DNA of 64,000 nt from assembly GCA_014529385.2 (NCBI GenBank), contig CM043944.1, positions 73,396,884-73,460,883 on the forward strand, read 5' to 3'. The DNA comes from Adiantum capillus-veneris (taxonomy: Eukaryota > Streptophyta > Polypodiopsida > Polypodiales > Pteridaceae). Below, one piece after another: positions 1 to 9,239 of this stretch. Below the pieces are notes generated by a model. That model saw only the letters and a list, made by a program, of their open reading frames with translations, was not told the origin of the DNA and did not search any database. Position 1 is the first letter of the stretch. Every line of letters begins with the position of its first letter. The position numbers and the translations under genes were made by a program.

Positions 1-139
1 GTTGCCGGTGATGCCCATGGCTGCCCCAAGTGTACCAGAGGTCGCCAGGACCCAGTGCGTGAGTTCCCTTGTTTCCATCGCGACAAGCTGCTGTTTTTCT
101 CTGTTTTCATCTCATAAACGTCGTAGACGGGGCTGATTT

Positions 140-815
140 ATGGAAAGGAACCCGAAAACACACCTCTTTTGTGTGTTGGGTTGGAGGGAGGATTTTCTAT
201 GTAGAGATCCGAGTTGCGTTTTGAGCATCGAGACTTTGAAGGTAACGATTTTTATGTTATGATCTCTAAGTATTTGTTTGCAAGTGTACTTCCTCTTAGT
301 GAGGGAGTAGGAGCAGAGGAAGGCATGAGCCTTTGCAGGAGAAAGCGCTCTGAGGAACTAGAGCTAGATCAGCCCAAGGGTTTCGTACAGCCCAAGGGTT
401 TCGTACCGAAGTTTGCGACGTAGATCCACGGATCCGAGAGTGGTAGACTCTCGAGTTGGGGATCTGGAAGTTGAGATTCCCAAGGAAGGACTTCGCGTCC
501 AGGAAAACAAAGTTGTTCTGCGGGAAGAGGACTCTAGAAAACAGAGTCGGAAAAGAGTTGAGGGACGCCATGCCCCGAGTCTGAAAGGGGGAGATCAAGA
601 GGCGAGAACCTTGGTTCTTGAGGATTTGGAATAAGGAATGGAAGTTCCTTGGAATAGGGTTCTGCCCTAGGAATCGGAAGCTGAGGCTTCCAGGAACCAT
701 AAAGTCTTATTCTAGAACGAACGTGGTATTACGTTCGGTTCAAGTGCTTGTATAGACTTCTCCTCAGTAAAAAGATACTATTATGAGGGGGACCAGCCCA
801 TCTTCTGGTCCCAGT
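140..815. other. Hairpin-dense unassigned region
   Basis: I see no convincing gene here. The stretch holds a run of short, mostly perfect inverted repeats with small loops. Examples are arms at 149-163/171-182 (12 pairs with a 3-base bulge), 288-295/301-308, 320-324/329-333, 347-351/360-364, 435-440/448-453, 530-535/543-548, 605-610/613-618, 633-638/645-650, 676-681/686-691 (GGAAGC, loop TGAG, GCTTCC), 718-724/731-737 and 789-796/805-812 (GGGACCAG and CTGGTCCC). Short frames on both strands look like by-products of this structure. It could be part of a structured RNA, a retroelement leader, or DNA of organelle origin. Confidence 0.55.
370..405 (+). repeat. 18-bp direct tandem duplication
   Basis: The 18-base word CAGCCCAAGGGTTTCGTA occurs twice head to tail, at 370-387 and 388-405, with no mismatch. 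It lies inside the hairpin-dense region. Confidence 0.9.
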
Positions 816-1108
816 ATTGTGTCGATCTTCTCATTCTCTATCTCTCTCTCCCCCTATCTATTTCTCTCTATATCCTTTGGCTTCAATATTAAGTGATAAA
901 TTCTATTTATCCGAGTATATTTTATATTGCTATGCGCTCTCGTTTGTGACATCGGCAACGAAGGCAAAAGCAAAGCGGGCAATTGTCAAGAAGTCACGCC
1001 CTTCCATTTCAGCAGAGGACCTTTAAAGGGAGGGGAGAGCGCTAAGTGAGCAAAGTTATGAAGAGTTTGGGACATTCAATGACTCGCAAGGGACGTAAGT
1101 CGAAGTCC
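816..1108. other. No gene seen; CT-rich then unique sequence
   Basis: A CT-rich stretch (about 826-880) is followed by AT-rich sequence and a short open frame ending near 1026 with many lysines. Nothing recognisable. Confidence 0.4.
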
Positions 1109-1215
1109 AAGTAGGTGCAGCGGAAGTGTTTAAAGGATTTTGCTCGGATCTAGTACTCCACACAAACACAAGGGACACTTGAAAGAATAGAACTGAACTA
1201 AACTGAATTGAACTG

Positions 1216-1266
<51 letters not shown>

Positions 1267-2167
1267 ATGACACCGAATGTCGAGTCCCAAATCCTCAAGG
1301 CCTCCCTTGCACTTCTGCCAGAGCAAGTACTTTCTTTATTCTTGTACAATGCTAATACAATGATGCTAAATGCTGATGCTTATGGGTATTGATGTTGCTT
1401 ATGTTGGGTACTACTGGATGCTGATGGGTACTGCGGGGTGCTGAGGTACTAAGGGGTGTTGAGGTACTTATGGGTTCTGTGTTAACGACGATAACGACGA
1501 CGGCGACAAGGTATTGATGGGTTCGTACTAAAGGGTTCTGTGACGAGGAGGAGGAGGAGGAGGAGGTACTAAGGGGTTCTATGTCGACTCTATGTCGACA
1601 ACGATGACAAGGTAGTGATGGGTTCTATGTCGAAAAGGGGCTAGCGATGTCGATGGCTAGATTTTGCAACCATGACGTGGCTAGGGCTGAATTCTGATGG
1701 CGATCAAAGGCTGAAAATGCGGGCCGTCTGCGGCTGAAAGCGCTGAGGAAAGTTTGAGGCAACTATTGGCGATATGGCTGAAAAACGCCAATGAGGCTAA
1801 GAGGACATGTGGTACTTCTCCTCCTCATGTTCCTGCTCTTCTAGCGTTGCATAGGGCTGCCTTTATAGGTGGAAAAGGCTGGGTCGAGCAGGCTGGGAAA
1901 AGACCCAACGATCTCATAAAAATGTTAAAAGTCACTTATTAATTAAGTGTGACTTTATGTGGCGGTTCACACTCGGTGAATGCCTAAGCGCTAAAATATG
2001 GTACTGTGCAAGAGAGGGTATCTACTATCATCTATGACCGGCCTGGACATGCACGTCTTGCTAGAGGCTCAGAAAGGTGCCAGGCTAGGTCCTAAGCTAG
2101 ACTATGACTGACGTTAGACGGTAGTAGAAGCTTGTCTACATGGCGCAAGTGTAGTGCGCTTGTGACA
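1109..2167 (-). mobile_element. LTR of family A, minus strand, degraded
   Basis: The left end carries AGGTGCAGCGGAAGTG, which matches the reverse complement of the 3' end of the A-family LTR at 61329-62500. The right end finishes in TTGTGACA, matching that LTR's 5' terminus TGTCACGTGACA. Between them are the same blocks as in the other A copies: a CT/GA tract, a GGTACTGATGGGTTCT minisatellite, GCGTTTT-type words (as AAAACGC), and a conserved tail with GGACATGCACG and GCTAGGTCCTAAGCTAGACT. The first bases (TGT) are missing on the left and no target-site duplication is seen, so it is an old solo LTR or fragment. Confidence 0.65.
1219..1262. repeat. (GA)n microsatellite
   Basis: Perfect GA dinucleotide repeat of about 44 bases inside the A-family LTR; the homologous LTR at 2423-3864 carries a longer tract at the same place. 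Confidence 0.95.
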
Positions 2168-2422
2168 TCCCCTCGTGTTAACGGTTAGGCACAACTACCG
2201 AACTTCTATCTTCGGATTCTTCTGTACTTCTGATGTTGACTGCTTCTGAATTTGATGCTTGTGGATGCATAACTGATGAAGATTCCTCCAAACTTGTGGA
2301 TGTACTGCGTCGATGTAAACACCAACCAACCGAGTCACTAGGCAGGCTTACTACTGTCGCAGACTACCAGCCTTGATGTTGACTCTGCCTTGCGAGCAAG
2401 AACGACCACTCGAATAGTTCGC
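2168..2422. other. Spacer between two A-family LTRs
   Basis: No gene or repeat recognised; separates the two minus-strand A-family LTR copies. Confidence 0.4.
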
Positions 2423-2475
2423 ACCTTCACAAGGGACACTTTACTTCACTTGAAAGAACTGAGCTGAACTGAATG

Positions 2476-2478
<3 letters not shown>

Positions 2479-2550
<72 letters not shown>
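2479..2550. repeat. (GA)n microsatellite
   Basis: 72 bases of uninterrupted GA repeat within the A-family LTR. Confidence 0.95.
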
Positions 2551-2554
<4 letters not shown>

Positions 2555-2739
2555 ATCAAATGTCGGGCCCCAAATCCTCAAGGCCCCCCTTGCTTTGTTG
2601 CTAGAGCAAGTACTTTTTTCATTCTTGCACAATGCTGCTACAATGATGCTAAATGCTGAGATGCTGATGCTAATGGGTACTGAATCATGATGCTGTTGAT
2701 GCCGGGTACTGGTATTGATGCTAGTTATTACTGGGTACT

Positions 2740-3315
2740 GCAGGGTGCTGAGGTAGTGTGGGGTACTAAGGGGTGTTGAGGTACTGATGGATTCTGTGTC
2801 GATGATGATAACGATGACGATGAGGTATTGATGGGTTCTATGACGACGACGACGACGATGAGGTACTGATGGGTTCTATGTCGACGGGGTACTGACGGGT
2901 ACTGAGAGTCCATATGTTGAGCTAAACCGAAGCCAAGCCGAACATAAGGGGTACTAGATATTGGGGTACTGTGTCGATGACGACGACGAGGTATTGATGG
3001 GTTCTATGTCGATGACGACGATGAGGAGGTATTGATGGGTTCTATGTCGACAACGATGACGATGAGGTATTGATGGTGACGACGACGACGATGACGACGT
3101 ACTGATGGGTTCTAACGATGAGGTCGACGACGAGGTACTGATGGGTTCTATGTCGACAGCAACGACGACGACGACGACGAGGTACTGAGGGGTTCTGTGT
3201 CGACGACGATGAGATGATGACGAGGTATTGAGGGGTTCTATGTCGACGACGATGGCGAGGTACTAAGGGGCTCTATGTCGACGACGACGACAAGGTACTG
3301 ATGGATTCTATGTCG
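2740..3315 (+). repeat. Minisatellite of GAGGTACTGATGGGTTCTAT-type units
   Basis: About ten to eleven imperfect units of roughly 35-50 bases, each with GAGGTA(C/T)TGATGGGTTCTATG followed by a variable run of GAC/GAT triplets. A shorter array of the same unit lies at about 1440-1640 in the neighbouring LTR. Variation is mainly in the triplet run length. Confidence 0.8.
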
Positions 3316-3864
3316 AAAAGCGGCTAGCGATGTCGATGGCTAGATTTTGTGATCATGACGAGGCTAGGGCTGAATTCTGATGGCGATCAAAGGCTGAAAA
3401 TGCTGGCTGTCTTGGGCTGAAAACGCTAGCCTTTCGAGGCTGAAAACGCTGAGGAAAGTTCGAGGAAACTGTTGGCGATCTGGCTGAAAAATGCTATCGA
3501 GGCTGAGAGGACATGCAATACTTCTCCTCCTCCTGCTTCTTGCTCTTCTAGCGTTGCATAGGGCTACCTTTATAGGTGTAAAAGGCTAGGTCGAGCAAGT
3601 TGGGAAAAGATCCCGCGATCTCATAAAATGTTAGTCACTTATTAATTAAGTGTGCCTTTAAGAGGAGGTTCACACGTGGTGAATGCCCAAGTGCTAAAAT
3701 GTGGTACTGTGCAAGAGAGGTTATGCAACTATGACTGGCTTGGACATGCACATCCTGCTAGAGGCTCATAAAGGTGCCAGGCTAGGTCCTAAGCTAGACT
3801 ACGACCGACACTAGAGGGTAGCAGAAGCTTGACTACGTGGCACAAGTGTAGTGTGCACGTGACA

Positions 3865-4423
3865 AGGGTCAAAAAACACAGCCAACATGTTCTCTTCCAG
3901 GACAAGGACTCTAGTCAAGTTCTAGTTAAGAAGAAGAGAGGCGGTTGTGGAAATGAAAGCATCAATGAACCGAGTCTCGTGGAACTCGAATGCGCTATGA
4001 TAGTTTGGACAAAGAGGATGATTCAAATGACAGATGCTCTACTTTGGTTCTAACTTGGATGGAAGCAGAGCCATACTTTGGCCAACTAGTTGAGGAAACG
4101 AAAACATTGGAAGAGCAGATCTTGAAAGAGCTACAACAACTCTCTTTGTTTAGACATCGACACTACTTTTGATGATGACTTTGACTCCCACACCTTTGGG
4201 ATCACTGTTAGCAATAAAAGCAATCATCTGATTCGAGAACCAAAGTACGACAACATTGAGCGACGAAAAGGCAAGAAGGAATTTGAAGATGGGGCCAAAG
4301 TATCAAGTTCAACCATTTTTTCGGCCACATGGATATGTAACAGACGGGTTGTCACAAACTACTGACGTGTCAAGCCACTGAAGAACGGAGCTAACCTGCA
4401 GATCCCAGCCGAGGGGACTAAAT
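3865..4423. other. Unassigned sequence flanking the B deletion derivative
   Basis: Contains two overlapping short open frames (3829-4053 and 3990-4172) with lysine- and acid-rich products but no motif I recognise. The sequence resumes at 5766 after the inserted element, where another short frame contains ADWQEEFPPTYGTPSNADQ. It could be part of a decayed element; nothing firm can be said. Confidence 0.3.
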
Positions 4424-4927
4424 GTCACAAAGTGATGACGTGGCGGATAGCAGAAACCTAAATTTCTGCCAGAATCCCTAAAATTCATGCAAACCCTCAT
4501 TTCTGCCAAAAACCCTAATTTTCGGAAATCGCAAAGGCTAATTATTTTTTTTAAAATTTTTTTTTTTGCAAAATGATGAGCGACGCAAATTTTGCTTTTT
4601 GACTCTTTGTGAGAGAGAGAGCAATTGCTTTTGATGTGAAGCTTTTGGGGCTCTGCTTTTGGGCATCCCTTGTAACCTTTAAAGTAGTGGTGAGGGTTTC
4701 ACTCCTCAGAGCATCTGGACGCAGAGTTTGAGAGTGAAACCCTAACCGCTCTCTTGTACTTTGATGATTGATTAATACAAAAAGAAATACCGAAAGGGGC
4801 GCCAGTCTTTGGGGCCAATATTTCTAGGCACGGAACTCCGCCGGGCCAGTGCAAATCTATTGTGATCTGTGAATTGTTTTGAAGTGGTCATTTGGTGCTG
4901 TCGCGGTTGATTCTTGACTTGGAGTGT
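4424..4927 (+). repeat. 5' LTR of the B deletion derivative (3' end missing)
   Basis: Begins TGTCACAAAGTG and ends GGAGTGT, lacking the terminal CCAAGTCTGTTACA seen in other B LTRs. The GA tract is only a few units long here, unlike the LTRs at 52744 and 58615. Confidence 0.88.
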
Positions 4928-5276
4928 GACTGGAGCATTTTGGTCTGATTGATCTCGAATAGACATGGTTGCAATAGGGGTTAGTCAATCGGACATCGAT
5001 GAGGTCCCGATTGGACCGAGATGTGATTGCTAGCTACATTGCCGATAAATCATGGTCTAAGATCCAAATGAATGTTGGATGTCATGTGATGTCCTGTGAT
5101 GTCTGGTGATGTCCTGTGATGTTGTGTGATGTGACTGTCGATTTTGTACATGTGCTAGATGTGTGTTCCTAGTACGTAGGTACTAACAGTCAGTGTCTGC
5201 TAAGACGGTTTATGGCTTTTGTCGGTTTTGCAGGCGTGTAATTGCGGTCGATTACAATGCTTTCAAGAGGGGGGTA

Positions 5277-5760
5277 TGTCACAAAGTGATGACGTGGTTG
5301 ATAGCAGAAACCCTGATTTCTGCCAGAAACCCCAATTTGCGGAAATCGCGGAGGCTAATTAAATTTTTTTTTTTTTTTTTTTTTTGGGGGAAAATGATGA
5401 GCGATGCAAATTTTGCTTTTTGACTCTCTGTGAGAGAGAGCAATTGCTTTTGATTTGAAGCTTTTGGGGCTCTGCTTTTGGGTATCCCTTGTAACTTTTA
5501 AATTAGTGGTGAGGACTTCACTTCTCAGAGCATCTGGACGTAGAGTCTGAGAGTGAAACCCTAACCGCTCTCTTGTACTTCGATGATTGATTAATACAAA
5601 AAGAAATACCGAAAGGGGCGCCAGTCTTTGGGGCCAATATCTCTAGGCACGGAACTCTGCCGGGCGAGTGCAAATCTATTGTGATCTGTGAATTGTTTTG
5701 AAGTGGTTATTTGGTGCTGTCGCGGTTGATTCTTGACTTGGAGTGTCCAAGTCTGTTACA
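5277..5760 (+). repeat. 3' LTR of the B deletion derivative
   Basis: Complete family B LTR, starting TGTCACAAAG and ending AAGTCTGTTACA, preceded by a polypurine tract and followed by TSD CTAAA. A T run of about 22 bases lies near 5365. Confidence 0.9.
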
Positions 5761-5765
5761 CTAAA

Positions 5766-6056
5766 CCCTAAGTGAAGAAGCAACAGAAGAAGTTTTACAA
5801 ACTTGCAAAGTCTTGCCGATTGGCAAGAAGAGTTCCCACCAACTTATGGGACCCCGTCCAATGCGGACCAAGTGGCAAAAGACATTCAACAAGACCCACG
5901 CACATCTACAAAAGACTTGCACAGCCATGTGATGACGTGGCAAGCTTGTATGAACACTTCCGTGAATCATGTTGACTGCCACGTGGCACTGTACGGACTA
6001 GCGCGATTTACACCGATGGTTGTTGACGTGGCAGAATTCCAGATTTCAGCGCTGGT
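5766..6056. other. Unassigned flank, continuation of 3865-4423
   Basis: Right flank of the B deletion derivative. Overlapping frames at 5772-5975 and 5803-6111 show no recognised domain. Confidence 0.3.
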
Positions 6057-6600
6057 TGTCATGTGCACATCTAGCCCTATGTGCATGTGGACAAGCTGTT
6101 CCTACTTCTAGGGTTTAGGTAGCCTAGGAAGTGTTCTACCCTTCTGAGCCTGTACGCAGGCCGTGCATGTCCAAGCACTTAAGAGTAGCTGCATACCATC
6201 TGATTGCACAACCCATAGCATGAGCATGTACCACCGCATGACCTAGTTTTGCGACTGCATATGAAGCACCTCTTATAAGGTCATTTATTCAATAAGTGAC
6301 TTTATATTTTGTCAACTAAAATCGTAGGGTATCCTTATAGATGCTCGACCTACCCTCTTGCACCTATTTAAGGACCCAGGGGGCGCTCAGTAGAGGCAGA
6401 AGAAGCAGAGGAAACACAAGGAGGTCAGCAACCCGCGGCACCTCAAGCTTTCTAGCGTTTCTCCTTAGCAAGGTCCAACGTTTTGCATCAGCAACACCTG
6501 CGTTTTCAGCCATTAGACCAGCGTTTTCAGATCAGCCCTGAACCTTGCCGTGCCACACCCTTGCCGGTAGTAGCAGATACTCGCTGGTTTCCACTAGCAC
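6057..6600 (+). mobile_element. Partial LTR of family A, plus strand
   Basis: Starts TGTCATGTGCACATC, aligned with the 5' terminus of the LTR at 61329 (TGTCACGTGACACATC). It then shares CCTATGTG.ATGTGGACAAGCT, CCGTGCATGTCCA, AAGTGACTTT and a cluster of GCGTTTT words near 6450-6530. A TATA-like TATTTAAGG occurs at about 6364. The 3' part is lost. Confidence 0.65.
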
Positions 6601-6834
6601 CCAGTTTTATAAAATGTTAGGTTGAGGTAGGGGAAAACGTGTAATTGGTGAAAAAAACATAAAAGCCCAAAAATGTTTAAAAATGTGTGCACCCAACTAG
6701 GCTAAAAAAATGACCGGCTGGACACGTGCTAAAAGTGTCCGCCCATGCAATCTACATGATGTGCGATGGGTGGCCAACCCGTGACAATCACTAGCAGTAC
6801 AAAATGGCGAAGCAACGGTGGTGTAACTCTAACA

Positions 6835-7035
6835 CCCCCTCTCAGCACCGGATGCTGAGACAACACATATGAGTCGAAGCTGAGAAGCCAAGGTCCGCTG
6901 AGGTACAACCTTCGTGAAGATGTCTGCTGCATTGTCTGCTGTAGGGACATACTTCAAATGAAGATCTCCAGCCAAAACCCGCTCTCGAACATAGTGGTTC
7001 TGCACCTCAATGTGCTATGCTGGCCAGGTACTATT
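6835..7035 (-). pseudogene. Ty1-copia RNase H C-terminal remnant
   Basis: Read on the minus strand this gives a frame with YVPTADNAADIFTK, matching the conserved C-terminal YVPT..N.AD.FTK motif of copia RNase H, which degrades the RNA of the RNA-DNA hybrid. The purine tract GCTGAGAGGGGG and an LTR head TGTTAGAGTT follow it at 6846-6825 (minus). Upstream coding sequence is missing beyond about 7035. It is a short fragment of a different copia lineage from F1/F2. Confidence 0.7.
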
Positions 7036-7134
7036 CGACCTCGGAATTTTGTTAGATTTTCTCGTCCATGAAACCCTCTCTTTACATTTGCAGATTGTTC
7101 ACTCCAGCTCCTTGGTCCGACTTCCTTTCCAGGA

Positions 7135-7156
7135 GCTGAGAGGGGGTGTTAGAGTT
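7135..7156 (+). repeat. Second copia polypurine tract/LTR head, inverted relative to 6825-6846
   Basis: The 22-base word running from GCTGAGAGGGGG into TGTTAGAGTT occurs here on the plus strand and, exactly reverse complemented, at 6825-6846. It marks the start of an LTR at 7147. Confidence 0.85.
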
Positions 7157-7770
7157 TAGGCATCTCTGTGGATTCGTCCAGTCGGTCCCGGTTTCTCTCA
7201 GGGACAGGTGTTAGGAAGTGAGGGATGTTCTGTGGCTGTGCCCAGCCAATGTGAGGTAGGTTTCTCATGTCGGGTTGTGTCTAGCCATGTTTAGCCTTGG
7301 GGTTTGACCATTAGGATCTTGCAAGTTGGGGGTATTTTCCCCAGCTTTGGCAGTATTTTCCCATTGCCTATATAGCCTCAATGCGCACTTTTCCCTACTT
7401 TTCCCATTTACCAGGTTGTGGGGGCTGGTGGACAGCTGGCCGACTTGGACATATGTGGATAGACAGTCAATCTGCACAGGCTCTGTGGTGCAAGGCGCCC
7501 CTAGTGGGCAACCCTAGGGTTGTAGACAGGTGCTAAGGAGTGCATCTTGCCCAGCGTTTTTACGTCAGCCAGTGTTTTCTTCCTTCTCCAGCCCGAGGGA
7601 AGCACTTAGCCCTAGCGTTTTTGGTGGGCAGCAGGCGTAGAGTTTGGTCATCCTCCTACGGTGCACCAACCCCTCATGGCGGCCTCTCACAGGCCTTGTG
7701 ATCGTGCAGTGGTAGGGATTCTCATCCGAGATTCAGATCCACATCTAGATCTAGCCAGGAGAAGATGCAC
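7147..7770 (+). mobile_element. Copia LTR-like sequence, plus strand (3' end undefined)
   Basis: Begins TGTTAGAGTTTAGG right after a polypurine tract. It contains a promoter-like TATATAG at 7369-7375 preceded by GGTATTTTCCCC, and two CAGCGTTTTT / TAGCGTTTTT words at about 7550 and 7613 like those in family A LTRs. The downstream end could not be placed because no second copy is available. Confidence 0.5.
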
Positions 7771-7981
7771 CACATCTATGCTCTCATGAGCATGTTGGAG
7801 GTGATGCACGTGCCACGTGGAGACCGTGTCAGTGGTCTTGTGTGTAGGAGCACTTGGCAGTGTCAGTAGCAGTCGCAGTTGCGTGTACCTCGGGTCTATC
7901 TAGTTGGCATGTCAGTTCTATGCCGGACCACCCTTGGTCACTTGTATGAGCAACTTGTTATCAACATGGAGAGCCTTTCCA

Positions 7982-7984
<3 letters not shown>

Positions 7985-8019
<35 letters not shown>
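7985..8019. repeat. (CT)n microsatellite
   Basis: 35 bases of CT repeat. Confidence 0.95.
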
Positions 8020-8022
<3 letters not shown>

Positions 8023-8149
8023 TCAAGTGTCCTGTCTCATATCTCTCTTCTCCACAGGTGTGCCTTGTTCTTGTGTTTGGCATTGAAGGTGTTCTAGATT
8101 GGAGTCGAGGTACCCACCGGATCATGAGCCAGTTTTTGTCTTCATTGCA

Positions 8150-8612
8150 TATTCTGCTGCTACCTTTGATAGATCCGTGGTGAGGATGGGGACGGAGGAG
8201 CAGCCGGAAACAGCCATCCTGGTGTAGGGACTTCTTCTCCAACTTTAGACTCATCACCTTCACGCAAAGTATCCATTCTGCCTCGAATGATGTCCACGCA
8301 GTGAGTTCTTGGGTACTTGGGATGCTCGGTATCGCTGGGAATTTGTGCTGAAGAATGCTTACTCAAGCTCAACTCCTTCATGTGGGTGTACCCGAAGGCG
8401 GCACCAAGGTTGCTTTTTCCCACCTCATGCTGATTGGCGTGCCGCAATATGCAAGGTCTGTTCTCGATGAGTGGAAGTGAGGAATGTTTGACAAGCTCTT
8501 CTTTTCTGGGTTACTTGCCACGCTACGAAAGCTCCGATTATAGAGATCGACATGCCCAAGTTTTTTTCTAGGGTTACGTGCCAATCACAACTAAGCAAAA
8601 AAAATTTATGTG
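8150..8612 (-). pseudogene. 5' leader/gag-start fragment of an A-type element
   Basis: On the minus strand the block near 8400-8440 reads GGGAAAAAGCAACCTTGGTG, which recurs at 62738-62757 just downstream of the primer site of the A-family element. This places the segment as the internal 5' region of an A-related element lying on the minus strand. Overlapping minus-strand frames (8160-8447 and neighbours) have no recognised domain. The LTR side is at 8613-8822. Confidence 0.5.
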
Positions 8613-8822
8613 GTTCTCTAGGTTGTTTCTCGAGTGATGATACGGAAGCACTGCCAAAGAGCTCTAATTCAGATGTTAGATGCAGCGGAATTGATTGATG
8701 GTGGTAGCTCAAGCCATGTGGTTCATTAGGTTGTCTTCAGGAGTGATGAAACTGAAGCACTGCCAAAGAGCTCTAATATGAATGTTAGGTGCAGCAGAAG
8801 TGGTGATAATTCAAGCCATTTA
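8613..8822 (-). repeat. Tandemly duplicated primer-site/LTR-end junction
   Basis: Two head-to-tail copies of about 105 bases (about 8613-8721 and 8722-8822) share AAGCACTGCCAAAGAGCTCT and then TGTTAG(A/G)TGCAGC(G/A)G. In reverse complement each reads as the 3' LTR terminus (CTGCACCTAACA) followed by a primer site (AGAGCTCT) and internal sequence, as at 62485-62520. The duplicated unit is therefore an LTR/internal junction. Confidence 0.65.
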
Positions 8823-9052
8823 ATTGTTTTATTTTCATGGAATAAAACAACTGGTTGGTTGGTTGTAAAATTCCTTACATGCTTATTGAAAAGCCTTGCA
8901 ATTAACTATGCAGGCCTCGTGATTTTATCGCTTGTTTTGTTTTAGAATAGCATGCGACTCTTCACCTTGTTAGTTTTTACAAACGCCACGATTTATTTAA
9001 AAGGGTATCCATGTCTCTTTCTAATTGTTCCAGTCTATTCTTTCTATTGCAG

Positions 9053-9239
9053 CATACCAGGGCGCTATGAGGCTCTCTGGAAGGAAGTAGATTATTTGAA
9101 GAACGCAGTGAAGAAAAGACAAGATCTTACTGTGGAGGACCTTGGTGTGGCAACTTTGTTTGCAGCTGAATGTTATGCGTGGTTTTGTGTTGGGGAGATA
9201 GTGGGGCGTGGTTTCACTTTTACAGGATATTATCCTTAG
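9053..9239 (+). CDS. ATP20-like: Mitochondrial ATP synthase subunit g, terminal exon
   Basis: Subunit g sits in the membrane (Fo) part of the mitochondrial F1Fo-ATP synthase and helps enzyme dimers form and shape the cristae. The exon follows a polypyrimidine tract and acceptor TTCTATTGCAG ending at 9052. It encodes about 61 residues starting IPGRYEALWKEVDYLKN and ending EIVGRGFTFTGYYP before a TAG stop. As I recall the plant proteins, this is their conserved C-terminal half, including the GRYE..WKEVDY stretch and the Gly-rich membrane segment (GEIVGRG). The first base completes a codon split by the intron. The N-terminal exon(s), expected to encode about 60 residues, are not found upstream in the window, where retroelement debris fills the presumed intron. 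The exon has no internal stop or frameshift. The gene is either active with a very long 5' intron or a fragment. Confidence 0.88.

Larger units (their letters stand above)
2423..3864 (-). mobile_element. LTR of family A, minus strand, with expanded minisatellite
   Basis: Shares block order with the copy at 1109-2167: CACAAGGGACACTT, then (GA)n, then CAAATCCTCAAGGCC, a GATGGGTTCTATGTCGAC minisatellite, AAAACGC words, and the closing GCTAGGTCCTAAGCTAGACT ... CACGTGACA. It is longer because the minisatellite is expanded. The left end lacks the terminal TGCAGCGG block, so it appears truncated there. The right end at 3864 reads GTGCACGTGACA, close to the palindromic terminus of intact family members. 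Confidence 0.65.
4424..5760 (+). mobile_element. Internally deleted family B gypsy element with TSD CTAAA
   Basis: Two direct LTRs (4424-4927 and 5277-5760) both begin TGTCACAAAGTGATGACG and flank about 350 bases of the 3' untranslated end of family B, matching 58280-58614 of the full element. The polypurine tract AAGAGGGGGG precedes the second LTR. The first LTR stops 14 bases short of its expected end (it lacks CCAAGTCTGTTACA) and joins directly to internal sequence, so all of gag and pol is deleted. Five-base duplications CTAAA at 4419-4423 and 5761-5765 are perfect, showing that the element inserted as a unit before or as a deleted copy. Confidence 0.9.

Noticed and set aside
1056-1349. 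97-residue minus-strand frame with Ser-Leu runs
   Set aside because: Translation of a CT/GA microsatellite; same for frames at 2441-2632, 7879-8263, 33791-34048, 52681-53066 and 58748-59044.
2740-3315. GAGGTACTGATGGG minisatellite as CRISPR or coding repeat
   Set aside because: Units vary by triplet run length, lie inside an LTR, and give no stable reading frame.
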